Counted from the stretch's first letter, positions 1 to 6,641 are shown. The stretch: 7,092 nt of DNA from Methanobacteriota archaeon (GCA_005878515.1 VBLZ01000181.1:1-7092); one strand, 5' to 3'. Notes: a model not told the origin generated them from the letters alone. Program-made: numbers and translations.

Positions 1-3000
1 ACAAGAAGGTCATCGAAGACATCCTCGATGACACCCGGCGCGACAAGGAAACGCGGGTCGCACGGGACAGCTTGACGGAGCTCCGGGCGAAGGTCGAGGC
101 CCACGCAAAGTTCGGCGCGGACGTCCGGACGGCCTCGGAAATCCTCGCGCGGGCGGAGGCGATGATCGACGCCGGAGAACTCCATGAGGTCGGCGGATAC
201 GCGAAGCGGATCTCCGAAGAAGTCGACCTGGCTCGGAGGACGCATCTGGGGTCCGTCGTGGGGTCGTTCTCGCCGATGATCGAGGAAGGCGTGTCCCTCG
301 GCCTCCATGAGGAGGAACTCGACGAATACCGCGCGCACGCCGAGGATGCGGCCGCGGCGGACGATCTCGAGGAAGTGTACCGGCTCAAGGGCGACTTGCA
401 GGAGCGACTCCTCGACGCGAAGCGCCATCAAATCGTCAAGAGGTCGATGAACGAGATCCAGAGCCTCCAGGAGCTCGTCACGCAGTCGGAGCGCCTCGGA
501 GTCCCGGCGGGGGCCGCGCGGACCCACTTGGAGGGAGCCCGGAAGGCGATCGAGGACGGCAACGTCGACGGCTTCGAGCGTGGGCTCACCGATGCCCGCG
601 CATCCCTGGAGGAGTCGCGCAAGTCCCACTTCCTCGAAAAGTATGAGACCCGGGTCCACGCCGTCTCGACGATGATGGCGAACGCGAAACGCCTCGGGGC
701 GGAGCTGGGCGATGCGGCGGGCTCACTCGAGCAGGCGGAAGCGGCGCTCCGCGCGGGCGACATCGCGATGGCGGACATCCTGATCAAACAGGCCGAGGTC
801 TCTGTCGGAATCCAGATCCAGAATTTCATCAAGAACAAGTACCCGAACCTGGCGCTGCGCCTACCGTCCTCGGGCCTCCAGGCTGGGGAGTGGAACCAGT
901 ACGTCGTCGAGGTCGAGAACCGCGGGAAACTCCCGGCGCGGAACGTCCAGATCGAGTTCTCCGGGGACCTCGAGACGAAGGGCGTCGCCCCGATCGCGGA
1001 GATCGGCGTAGGCGAGGTCGTCCCCGTGCGGGTCGGCGTGCGGCCGAAAGGCACAGGCTCGGTCCCCGTCGCGGTCGGAATCACGTACAAGCGGATGTTC
1101 GACGAGAACCGTTACGAGGTCCGCGACACGAAGGAGATCAAGGTCGAACCGGAGTCGACGTACCTCGTCGAGGACGTCTTCCTGATCCATTCCGACGGAC
1201 GGCTCATCGCGCACCACAGCCGCAAGTTCCGCGAGGAGATCGACGAGGACATCTTCTCCGGCATGCTCACGGTCGTGCAAGACTTCGTGAAAGACTCGTT
1301 CAAGACGCGCACGCGCGTCGGCATGAAACGCCTCGACTTCGGGGACTCCAAGATCCTGATCGAGCGCTCGCCCCACACGTTCCTCGCCACGGTCGTGGTC
1401 GGCCAGGAGCCGAAGTTGCTCCCGCTGTACATGCTTCAGGTCCTGAAGGAGGTCGAGGACCGATACGGGAACGTCCTCGAGAAGTGGACGGGCCTTCTGC
1501 ACCAGCTCGAAGGCGTCGACGAGCTGATCGAGAAGCTGGTCTTCGTCGCGAAGGACCCGAACGCCGACCTGGGCGCCCTCGCGGAGAGCCCCGTCACCTT
1601 GACGGCGATGGCGATCGACGCGCTCGGCACGGCCCAGGCGACCGAGGCGAACGAACTCCTCGCGAAGGCGCAGTCGACCCTGGAGACGGACATCCAGCTC
1701 GCATGGCAGTTCATCGAACAGGCGAGAACGCAAGCGGACCTGGTCAAGACCCAACTGCGGGACCGGATGGGCGAGATCCTGACGGCGGCCCGCGACACGG
1801 TCAGCGAGATGAAGTCGATCGGCGCGGACACGAGCCAAGCGGAGCTCCTCCTGAGGGAGGCGGAAGAAGCGTACGGCGAAGGCAAGTACCAGCGCGTCCG
1901 GGAGATCCAGCAAGGCCTCCACGAATCCCTCGAACGGCAGAAGGGCGAGATCGCCGCCAAGAAGGTCGAGGTCGAGCTCGCGTCCCTGATCAACGACATC
2001 TCGATCGCGAAGAGCCAGAACCTGGACGTCCGCGAGGCGGAGTCGTACCTTACGAAGATCGAGGGTGCGATCCAGAAGAAGAACCCGCGGCAGATGGACG
2101 AGTACCTGCGGCGGGCGAAGGAATCGCTCTCCCGTCAGCGCCGGCGGACCGTCCTCGACCGGGCGCGGGCCGACATGGAGCGGATTCGGAACATCGTGGC
2201 GCAGGCAAACTCCGTCCACGCGGACCTCTCCGACGTCGAGGCGCTGTTGCAGAAGGCGGAAGAGGCGATGCGCCTCGAAGACCTGAAGGGGGCCGAGTCC
2301 CTCATCGAGCGGGCCGAGGTCACCTCGAAGGCGAAGGTGGAGGGACTCCTGAAGGACCGCTATCCGCGACTGTTCCTCGAGACGACGAACGCCGGGCTCC
2401 AGGCGAACCGTTGGAACCGGTTCGAGATGAACATCACGAACAAGGGGAACTGGCCGGCCGAGCACGTCACCCCGATCGTCAGCGGACCCGTCGAGGTCGT
2501 CGGACTCCGGACGGTCGAGAAGATCGAGCCGAACCAGAAGGTCTCCCTCGAGTTCGGCCTGAAGCCGAAGGAGGCCGGGACGATGGACTTCGATTTCGAG
2601 GTCCACTACACGCGGCCGCTCGACGACGGCAAGCATCAGACGACCGACACGGCGGTCGTCCGCGTCGAACCGGAGACCGGTTATCTGATCGACGACGGCC
2701 TCCTGTTCCATTCGACGGGCGCCTTGGTGTGCCATGAGACCCGGACGTACGTGCCCCCGGAGGAGACGTCCCGCGCGGCGAACCTCGAGGCGAAGGTCAA
2801 GGAGTTCGTGAACCGGGCGTTCCCGAACGGTGGGAAGAGCATCCAGACGGCCTCGTTCGGCGGGACGACCGTCCTCGCGGCGCGCGGTCCCCAGGCCTTC
2901 CTGGCCGTCACGTTGCGCGGGAAGGAACCCGCGATCCTCCCGCTCTACGTGATGCAGGTCCTCAAAGACATCCACGACGCGTACGGACCGCGGCTCGAGG

Positions 3001-4103
3001 AGTGGAGCGGCGACCCCGCGGAGCTGCCCGGCATCCGCGACGCCGTGCGGAAGATCCTCTTCGCGACCGACGTCGAAGGCGTGTCACTCGGCCCGCTCGA
3101 AGACAGCCCGGTCAGCAAGATCCCGATGCTCATGGAGCGGGGCCTGCTCGCGGGAGAAGGGCAGGCGGACTTCCTGACGTGGGCTCGGACGACGATCGAG
3201 CGCGAAGGCTACGGACAGGGCATGGTCGTCCTCCGTCAGATCTCCGATGCCACCGTGGGCCCGACCGAGGAGATCTCCCGTCAGATTCGACAAACGATCA
3301 TCGCGTCGAAGGAGGCGGGCACCCTCCAGATCTCGGATGAGCAGGTGAACGCGTACGTCGAATTCCTCCGGCTCACCCTCGAGGCGGCCTTCCAGGCGAA
3401 GCATCGTGCGGGGCTCGAACGGTATTGGCCGGTTTCACGCATTGCGGTCAAGACGGCGGAACAGATCGGCTACGATGCCGTCAGCGCGTTCCGCAAGGTC
3501 ATCGTCGGCCAGATCGGAGCGAAGGAGCTCGACCTCGTCGCGCCGAGCGACATGTGGCGCGGCATGAAGATCGATGTCCAGGTCCACATGGACTCGGTCA
3601 GCGCGGCGTACAAGCTCTGGGCGCGGAAGATCGAGATCCTGCTGCGCTCGCAGGATGCATGGAAGATCAAGGCGGGCCTGGACCGCGGGGAGTACGCCGT
3701 CGGAATCGAAGGCCAGAGAGTCCGGATCGATCCGTCGATGGTGTCGTTCGTGGAGTCGATTCCGGAGTACGTCGTCGAAGAGCCGTTCGAGGGCGGCGTC
3801 GTCTACCTCGATACGCGCATGTCGAAGGAACTGATCGCGGAAGGGTACGCCAAGGAAATCGCGAACCTGGTCCGTGAGGCCCGGAAGGACATGCGTCTCG
3901 CCGATGACCGGATTGTCGAAATCGAGCTCGTCGCCGGCAAGCCGTTCCGCGCGATGCTGCAACCGTGGAAGGACATGATCCTGCGGGACTCCAACGCACT
4001 CGACCTGCAATTCGTCACGGAGCCGGACGCGAACTCATACGTCATCGAGGCGGGCTTGGGAGACGAGACGTTCCTCCTTGGCGTCCGAGCCGCGGAGATG
4101 TAA
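1..4103 (+). CDS. Large helical-repeat / CARDB-like / longin-like protein with IleRS-type C-terminal domain (5' partial)
   Basis: The function is not known. The frame is open from the left edge (first full codon at 3) to the TAA at 4101-4103, giving 1366 visible residues; residue n starts at base 3n. The TTG at 72 is not a credible start, because charged helical sequence continues in frame before it. Visible order: helical repeats (residues 1-273); a beta-rich CARDB-like domain (278-385) with GLQAGEWN and NRGKLPARNV; a longin/roadblock-like domain (387-498) with VFLIHSDGRLIAH and LPLYMLQVLKEVEDRYG; a linker; more helical repeats (about 540-781); second CARDB-like (783-889) and longin-like (893-1003) domains; a helical linker; and an IleRS-tail-like region (1113-1363). 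There is no signal peptide or membrane segment in view and only one cysteine (residue 910), so a cytosolic scaffold or sensor is likely. The coding call is very secure; the domain names come from reading motifs only. Confidence 0.93.
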   Translation, partial: KKVIEDILDDTRRDKETRVARDSLTELRAKVEAHAKFGADVRTASEILARAEAMIDAGELHEVGGYAKRISEEVDLARRTHLGSVVGSFSPMIEEGVSLGLHEEELDEYRAHAEDAAAADDLEEVYRLKGDLQERLLDAKRHQIVKRSMNEIQSLQELVTQSERLGVPAGAARTHLEGARKAIEDGNVDGFERGLTDARASLEESRKSHFLEKYETRVHAVSTMMANAKRLGAELGDAAGSLEQAEAALRAGDIAMADILIKQAEVSVGIQIQNFIKNKYPNLALRLPSSGLQAGEWNQYVVEVENRGKLPARNVQIEFSGDLETKGVAPIAEIGVGEVVPVRVGVRPKGTGSVPVAVGITYKRMFDENRYEVRDTKEIKVEPESTYLVEDVFLIHSDGRLIAHHSRKFREEIDEDIFSGMLTVVQDFVKDSFKTRTRVGMKRLDFGDSKILIERSPHTFLATVVVGQEPKLLPLYMLQVLKEVEDRYGNVLEKWTGLLHQLEGVDELIEKLVFVAKDPNADLGALAESPVTLTAMAIDALGTAQATEANELLAKAQSTLETDIQLAWQFIEQARTQADLVKTQLRDRMGEILTAARDTVSEMKSIGADTSQAELLLREAEEAYGEGKYQRVREIQQGLHESLERQKGEIAAKKVEVELASLINDISIAKSQNLDVREAESYLTKIEGAIQKKNPRQMDEYLRRAKESLSRQRRRTVLDRARADMERIRNIVAQANSVHADLSDVEALLQKAEEAMRLEDLKGAESLIERAEVTSKAKVEGLLKDRYPRLFLETTNAGLQANRWNRFEMNITNKGNWPAEHVTPIVSGPVEVVGLRTVEKIEPNQKVSLEFGLKPKEAGTMDFDFEVHYTRPLDDGKHQTTDTAVVRVEPETGYLIDDGLLFHSTGALVCHETRTYVPPEETSRAANLEAKVKEFVNRAFPNGGKSIQTASFGGTTVLAARGPQAFLAVTLRGKEPAILPLYVMQVLKDIHDAYGPRLEEWSGDPAELPGIRDAVRKILFATDVEGVSLGPLEDSPVSKIPMLMERGLLAGEGQADFLTWARTTIEREGYGQGMVVLRQISDATVGPTEEISRQIRQTIIASKEAGTLQISDEQVNAYVEFLRLTLEAAFQAKHRAGLERYWPVSRIAVKTAEQIGYDAVSAFRKVIVGQIGAKELDLVAPSDMWRGMKIDVQVHMDSVSAAYKLWARKIEILLRSQDAWKIKAGLDRGEYAVGIEGQRVRIDPSMVSFVESIPEYVVEEPFEGGVVYLDTRMSKELIAEGYAKEIANLVREARKDMRLADDRIVEIELVAGKPFRAMLQPWKDMILRDSNALDLQFVTEPDANSYVIEAGLGDETFLLGVRAAEM
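120..1616 (+). repeat. Tandem duplication, copy 1 (helical repeats + CARDB-like + longin-like)
   Basis: This is the first copy of a protein-level duplication with a period of about 505-507 residues. It contains helical repeats, then a CARDB-like domain at about 834-1157 and a longin/roadblock-like domain at about 1158-1496, followed by a linker with LAESPVT. Anchors shared with copy 2 are NKYPNL versus DRYPRL, GLQAGEWN versus GLQANRWN, VEPESTYLVED versus VEPETGYLIDD, and LPLYMLQVLK versus LPLYVMQVLK. The offset between copies stays at 505-507 residues throughout, so there are few indels. Its longin-like part looks like the better-preserved copy, with an intact segment reading DIFSGMLTVVQDFVKDSF. 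Confidence 0.85.
1635..3137 (+). repeat. Tandem duplication, copy 2 (helical repeats + CARDB-like + longin-like)
   Basis: This is the second copy of the duplicated unit, in the same order as copy 1: helical repeats to about 2345, a CARDB-like domain at about 2349-2669 with NKGNWPAEHV, a longin-like domain at about 2679-3011, and a linker with LEDSPVS. The longin-like part has diverged. The helix that reads SGMLTVVQDFV in copy 1 is AANLEAKVKEFV here, and IAHHSR has become VCHETR, which supplies the only cysteine in the visible protein. The two copies may therefore no longer bind the same partner (inference). Confidence 0.85.
3339..4100 (+). other. Isoleucyl-tRNA synthetase C-terminal-tail-like domain within the large protein
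   Basis: Read against remembered archaeal/eukaryotic-type IleRS sequences, the last 250 or so residues follow the synthetase tail in order. A helix ending in HRAGLERYWPVSRIAV matches the IleRS pattern of an arginine-rich segment followed by WPL and a hydrophobic strand. Then comes a K-E-L-D strand where IleRS has N-V-K-E-V. Last is the block DPSMVSFVESIPEYVVEEPF, GGVVYLDTRMSKELIAEGYA, KEIANLVREARKDMRLADDR. In the synthetase this part (DUF5915 region) follows the anticodon-binding domain. No HIGH motif or Rossmann catalytic core is visible, and the MSKEL string is part of the tail rather than a KMSKS loop. RNA or tRNA binding is a possible role but is only inferred. Confidence 0.7.
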
Positions 4104-4217
4104 TCCCGACGCGTCGATCTCGCGGAAGAGGTGCAAGAGCGCACGGGGATTCGTCGGAGCCCCTCGAGAGCGCTCCGAGGCGTCCCGCCGAGTCTCAAAA
4201 CGGAATCGGTTCGATCT
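4104..4217. other. Convergent intergenic region with a small stem-loop
   Basis: This 114-base gap separates the stop codons of the large gene (+) and the HAF-repeat gene (-). A possible hairpin at 4162-4180 pairs CCTCG with CGAGG, with a further GA/TC pair across a bulged A and a GCGC loop. No U-rich tract follows it on the plus strand, so it is at best an RNA-end structure for the large gene. No credible small gene or RNA gene is seen here. Confidence 0.4.
4197..4216 (-). terminator. Weak terminator candidate for the HAF-repeat gene
   Basis: Just after the HAF gene stop codon, the minus strand reads ATCG-AAC-CGAT (4-bp stem, extendable by a G-T pair), followed three bases later by TTTT at 4200-4197. 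Archaeal RNA polymerase can stop at short T-runs, but four T residues in GC-rich DNA is marginal. Confidence 0.22.
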
Positions 4218-5309
4218 TCACCTCCGGTTCGGACTGTTGCGCGCCCGGAAGGTCCGGCGCACGTGGTAGAACGCGAAGGTCGCTCCGGCCAACCCGACGG
4301 CGGCGACGAAGAACGCCACTCCGGGTGACGGTGCGGCGGGCGTCCCGGCGGGCGCGTAGAGGTATCGGCCACCGACGGCTTGACCGGCGTCGTTGATGTC
4401 GGAGGCCGCGCCGCTGCCACCATCTGGCGTCGGAAGGGCGGTCATCACGCCATCCTGCCACAGGAACCCGTGGATCTGATCGTCGGCCGAGATGCTGATC
4501 CCGACGACCTGCCCTGCATCGTTGATGGCGAATGCCGTCGTGGACCGACCGCCTAGGCTCCCGAGGTCCCGGACACCGCCGTCTGCCCATAGGACGGCGT
4601 GGGTGATGCCGTCAGCGCCGGTGCTGCTGCCGACGATCTGGCCGGCGTCGTTGATGTCCCAGGCGACGCTGAACTGGTAGCCAGGAAGACCTCCGAGATC
4701 GGCCATCGTCCCGTCCTGCCAGAGGAACGCGTGCATGAAACCGTCCGACGCGAGACTGCTGCCCACGACCTGGCCGGCGTCGTTGATGCCGTACGCAGAG
4801 CCGGAACGGCCGGCGAGCGTGCCGAGGTCTTCCATCCGCCCGTCTTGCCAGAGTACCGCGTGACACGGGGGCGAAGGAGAGGTCGGGAATCCGCAGCCCA
4901 CGGCCTGCCCGTGACCGTTGACCGCGAACGCGACGCCCGGACCGAGATCCGTCATGACTCCGGTTTGCCAGAGGAACGCATGCATCACGTGGGAGGCATC
5001 CTCGCTCTCGCCGACCACGAGGCCCGTGTCGCTGATTCCGTGCGCCGTGCCGCGGCTGCCGCCGAGCGTCCCGAGGTTCGTCATGACGCCGTCGTCCCAC
5101 AGGAAGGGGCGAGACTGCGCCTCGCCGTCGCCGCTCGTGCCAACGATCCGCCCCGCCGCGTTGATGCCAAATCCCTCGCTCAGGGTGTAGCCGGGGAGCG
5201 TCCCCAGGTCACGCACCGTGATCGAGGCCGATACATGAGGGACCAACGCCAAGGTCGCGATCGCCAACACGAAGAGTGCCGTCGCCGAGGTTCTTCCCAT
5301 CCGCGACAT
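4218..5309 (-). CDS. Secreted, C-terminally membrane-anchored HAF-repeat (seven-repeat propeller-like) protein
   Basis: This is a 363-residue extracellular protein built from HAF repeats, a family named for the His-Ala-Phe motif; its molecular function is unknown. Residues 1-28 form a signal peptide (MSRMGRTSAT, then a hydrophobic run, likely cut after VSA). Seven repeats of about 40-44 residues fill positions 31-319, each following the pattern DLGxLxG ... INDAGQVVG ... HAFLWQDG. Repeat 3 is short and carries the only two cysteines (139 and 149). Repeat 7 ends in RYLYAP instead of HAFLW. A proline-rich linker (320-329) leads to one membrane helix (about 330-350) and a basic tail, RRTFRAR. The start at 5309 is chosen because it gives a proper signal peptide and suits the promoter spacing. 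The same frame extends back to 5534, but that extension is Arg/Gly/Pro-rich and unlike a signal sequence. Seven repeats suggest a closed seven-bladed beta-propeller facing outside. Confidence 0.88.
   Translation of the reverse strand: MSRMGRTSATALFVLAIATLALVPHVSASITVRDLGTLPGYTLSEGFGINAAGRIVGTSGDGEAQSRPFLWDDGVMTNLGTLGGSRGTAHGISDTGLVVGESEDASHVMHAFLWQTGVMTDLGPGVAFAVNGHGQAVGCGFPTSPSPPCHAVLWQDGRMEDLGTLAGRSGSAYGINDAGQVVGSSLASDGFMHAFLWQDGTMADLGGLPGYQFSVAWDINDAGQIVGSSTGADGITHAVLWADGGVRDLGSLGGRSTTAFAINDAGQVVGISISADDQIHGFLWQDGVMTALPTPDGGSGAASDINDAGQAVGGRYLYAPAGTPAAPSPGVAFFVAAVGLAGATFAFYHVRRTFRARNSPNRR
4353..5219 (-). repeat. Seven tandem HAF repeats (period about 43 codons)
   Basis: Protein-level tandem repeats are also visible as DNA. 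The 15-mer ccggcgtcgttgatg, the plus-strand complement of the INDAG codons, occurs exactly at 4384-4398, 4642-4656 and 4774-4788. The spacings are 258 and 132 bases, i.e. 86 and 44 codons. Diverged versions of the motif sit near 4521, 4910 and 5155. Such near-identical tracts allow repeat-number change by recombination or slippage. Confidence 0.85.
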
Positions 5310-5333
5310 GCCGCCGGAGACCGAATCAATCGC

Positions 5334-5350
5334 ATGATAAGTCGACGGTT
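5334..5350 (-). promoter_or_regulatory. Possible TATA element for the HAF-repeat gene
   Basis: On the minus strand CTTATCAT (5341 down to 5334) is centred about 28 bases before the ATG at 5309, roughly where an archaeal TATA box would sit for a leaderless transcript. The upstream BRE position is poor (AACCGTCGA), so this is the weakest of the three promoter calls. No Shine-Dalgarno sequence precedes the ATG. Confidence 0.3.
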
Positions 5351-5430
5351 CGGTTGTGTTCGAAAGGAAACAGTACACGTCAGACGCAGTGAAAGCCAAC
5401 CGGCAAAGGGAGGTTCCATCACGTCGCGTT

Positions 5431-5481
5431 GAGCCTAGGCTCGGTCCTGGGCCGCCAAATGGACCGGGACGCCGGGCGTCC
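5431..5481. promoter_or_regulatory. Two perfect inverted repeats in the divergent intergenic region
   Basis: GAGCCTAGGCTC at 5431-5442 is a perfect 12-base palindrome. GGACGCC-G-GGCGTCC at 5467-5481 is a perfect inverted repeat with 7-base arms. They lie between the divergently transcribed HAF and FEN1 genes, outside both coding regions. Dimeric regulator binding sites are a reasonable guess. The two sites do not share a sequence, and GC-rich DNA raises the chance of coincidence. The rest of 5310-5567 shows no gene. Confidence 0.35.
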
Positions 5482-5530
5482 GCCGTCCGCGAAGAGTGTG
5501 CCCCCCTCCCCGAACGTGAGTTCTCTTCAA

Positions 5531-5546
5531 GCAAACGCTTTAGAAT
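5531..5546 (+). promoter_or_regulatory. BRE/TATA promoter for FEN1
   Basis: GCAAACGC (5531-5538, BRE-like A-rich core) is followed by TTTAGAAT (5539-5546). The TATA centre lies about 26 bases before the ATG at 5568, the standard distance from an archaeal TATA box to the transcription start. The mRNA would then begin at or next to the start codon. No Shine-Dalgarno sequence is seen, which agrees. Confidence 0.5.
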
Positions 5547-5567
5547 CGCCCGCGCTCTGCCGAGCGG

Positions 5568-6584
5568 ATGGGCATCAACCTCGCGGACATCGTCACGTCC
5601 GAACCTCGGACGCTGGAGGATTTCTCAGGCAAAGTCCTCGCGATCGACGCGTTCAACACGTTGTATCAATTCCTCGCCATCATCCGCCAGCCGGACGGGA
5701 CGCCCCTGATGGACCACGAGGGCCGCGTGACGTCGCATCTGTCCGGGATCATCTATCGGGCCTCGAATTTCGTCGCCGCGGGAATCAAGCCCGCGTTCGT
5801 CTTCGACGGAGAACCGCCGCGGCTCAAGGCGCGCACGATCGTAGCCCGCGGTGAAATCAAACGCCGCGCGGAGCGGGAGTGGCGGGAGGCCGTCGAGATC
5901 GGAGATCTCGCGACGGCGCGCACGAAGGCAATGCAAACCTCGCGGCTCACGGGAGAAATGGTCGACCAGTCGAAGCGGCTCCTGGACCTGCTCGGCATTC
6001 CTTGGATCCAGGCGCCCGCGGAAGGGGAGGCGCAAGCGAGCGCGATGGCCCGGATAGGCGTCGCGTACGCAGCCGCCTCGCAAGACTTCGACTCCCTATT
6101 GTTCGGCTCGCCGCGGCTCGTGAAGAACCTCGCGATTACTGGCCGGCGGAAGCTGCCGAGGAAGGAGGTCTACGTCGACGTCCAACCGGAGGAGATCTCG
6201 CTGGAGGCCACGTTGGCGAACCTCGGCATCACGCGCGAGCAGCTCGTCGACATGGGCCTGTTGATCGGCACGGACTTCAACGAAGGGGTCAAGGGGATCG
6301 GGCCGAAGAAGGCCCTGGCGCTCATCAAGAAACACGGGTCCCTCGAGCCGGCCCTCGAGGAACTCCACGTCGACATTGAATCGAAGGACGAGGTGCGGGA
6401 AATCTTCCTGAAACCGAACGTCCTTCCGACCGTCGAACTGCGATTCCGCGATCCGGATGCCGACGGGGTGCGCCACATGCTCTGCGACGAACACGACTTC
6501 TCGCCGGATCGAATCAACGCGGCGCTCGAGAAGTTCGGAAGCGCTCGGGCGGAGCAGAAACAACGCTCCCTCGACTCCTGGTAG
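5568..6584 (+). CDS. fen: Flap endonuclease 1 (FEN1/XPG family)
   Basis: This structure-specific 5' nuclease removes 5' flaps during Okazaki-fragment maturation and long-patch base-excision repair, using two metal ions and working with PCNA. At 338 residues it has the normal archaeal length. The start MGINLADIV matches the family N-terminus, whose free amino end lies near the active site, so the start is secure. All expected acidic residues are present at canonical positions: D27 (VLAIDAFNTL), D80 (VFDGEPPRLK), E152 and E154 (PAEGEAQA), D173 and D175 (SQDFDSLLF), and D236 (GTDFNEGVKGIG). The last sits in the helix-hairpin-helix that binds duplex DNA (236-250). The helical-arch region at about 85-130 is rich in Arg/Lys. 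The C-terminus, KQRSLDSW, is a PCNA-interacting motif (QxxLxxW) that ends at the first aromatic residue, lacking the second found in many family members. It has its own promoter; no operon partner is evident. Confidence 0.97.
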   Translation: MGINLADIVTSEPRTLEDFSGKVLAIDAFNTLYQFLAIIRQPDGTPLMDHEGRVTSHLSGIIYRASNFVAAGIKPAFVFDGEPPRLKARTIVARGEIKRRAEREWREAVEIGDLATARTKAMQTSRLTGEMVDQSKRLLDLLGIPWIQAPAEGEAQASAMARIGVAYAAASQDFDSLLFGSPRLVKNLAITGRRKLPRKEVYVDVQPEEISLEATLANLGITREQLVDMGLLIGTDFNEGVKGIGPKKALALIKKHGSLEPALEELHVDIESKDEVREIFLKPNVLPTVELRFRDPDADGVRHMLCDEHDFSPDRINAALEKFGSARAEQKQRSLDSW

Positions 6585-6605
6585 GCACGGTCCGAGAACT
6601 GGGTC

Positions 6606-6618
6606 GGAAAGGCTATAA
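6606..6618 (+). promoter_or_regulatory. BRE/TATA promoter for the DUF92 gene
   Basis: GGAAAGG (6606-6612, a good BRE) runs directly into CTATAA (6613-6618). The TATA centre is 26 bases before the ATG at 6642, implying a leaderless mRNA. It lies in the 57-base gap after the FEN1 stop, so the DUF92 gene need not depend on read-through from FEN1. No Shine-Dalgarno sequence is present before the ATG. Confidence 0.55.
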
Positions 6619-6641
6619 CCGGACCTCGATTTCCCCGGCCA

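Noticed and set aside
72..74. TTG as the start codon of the large gene
   Set aside because: The same frame is open to the left edge and the residues before it (KKVIEDILDDTRRDKETR...) continue the same charged helical pattern, so the gene is cut by the window edge.
890..2737. 615-residue open frame on the plus strand in another phase
   Set aside because: Its product is an Arg/Gly/Pro/Asp-rich low-complexity string, and it is contained inside the well-supported large gene.
861..2975. 704-residue open frame on the minus strand
   Set aside because: It lies wholly antisense to the large gene, is dominated by Arg, Asp, Leu and Val, and shows no domain pattern. It is a by-product of GC-rich codon use.
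3816..3830. MSKEL resembling the KMSKS loop of class I tRNA synthetases
   Set aside because: It falls inside the conserved tail block (LDTRMSKELIAEG), where IleRS has a similar L-T-P-E-L string, far from any catalytic core, and the flanking residues do not fit KMSKS.
4384..4788. Regular short repeats that could suggest a CRISPR array
   Set aside because: Three 15-base copies are spaced by multiples of about 43 codons inside a coding frame, and the intervals are themselves homologous, so these are protein repeats.
4599..5432. 277-residue plus-strand open frame across the HAF gene
   Set aside because: It is antisense to a clear HAF-repeat protein, and its apparent periodicity just mirrors the HAF repeats.
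5310..5534. 75-residue N-terminal extension of the HAF protein
   Set aside because: It is rich in Arg, Gly, Ser and Pro, would bury the signal peptide, and covers the likely promoter and the palindromes.
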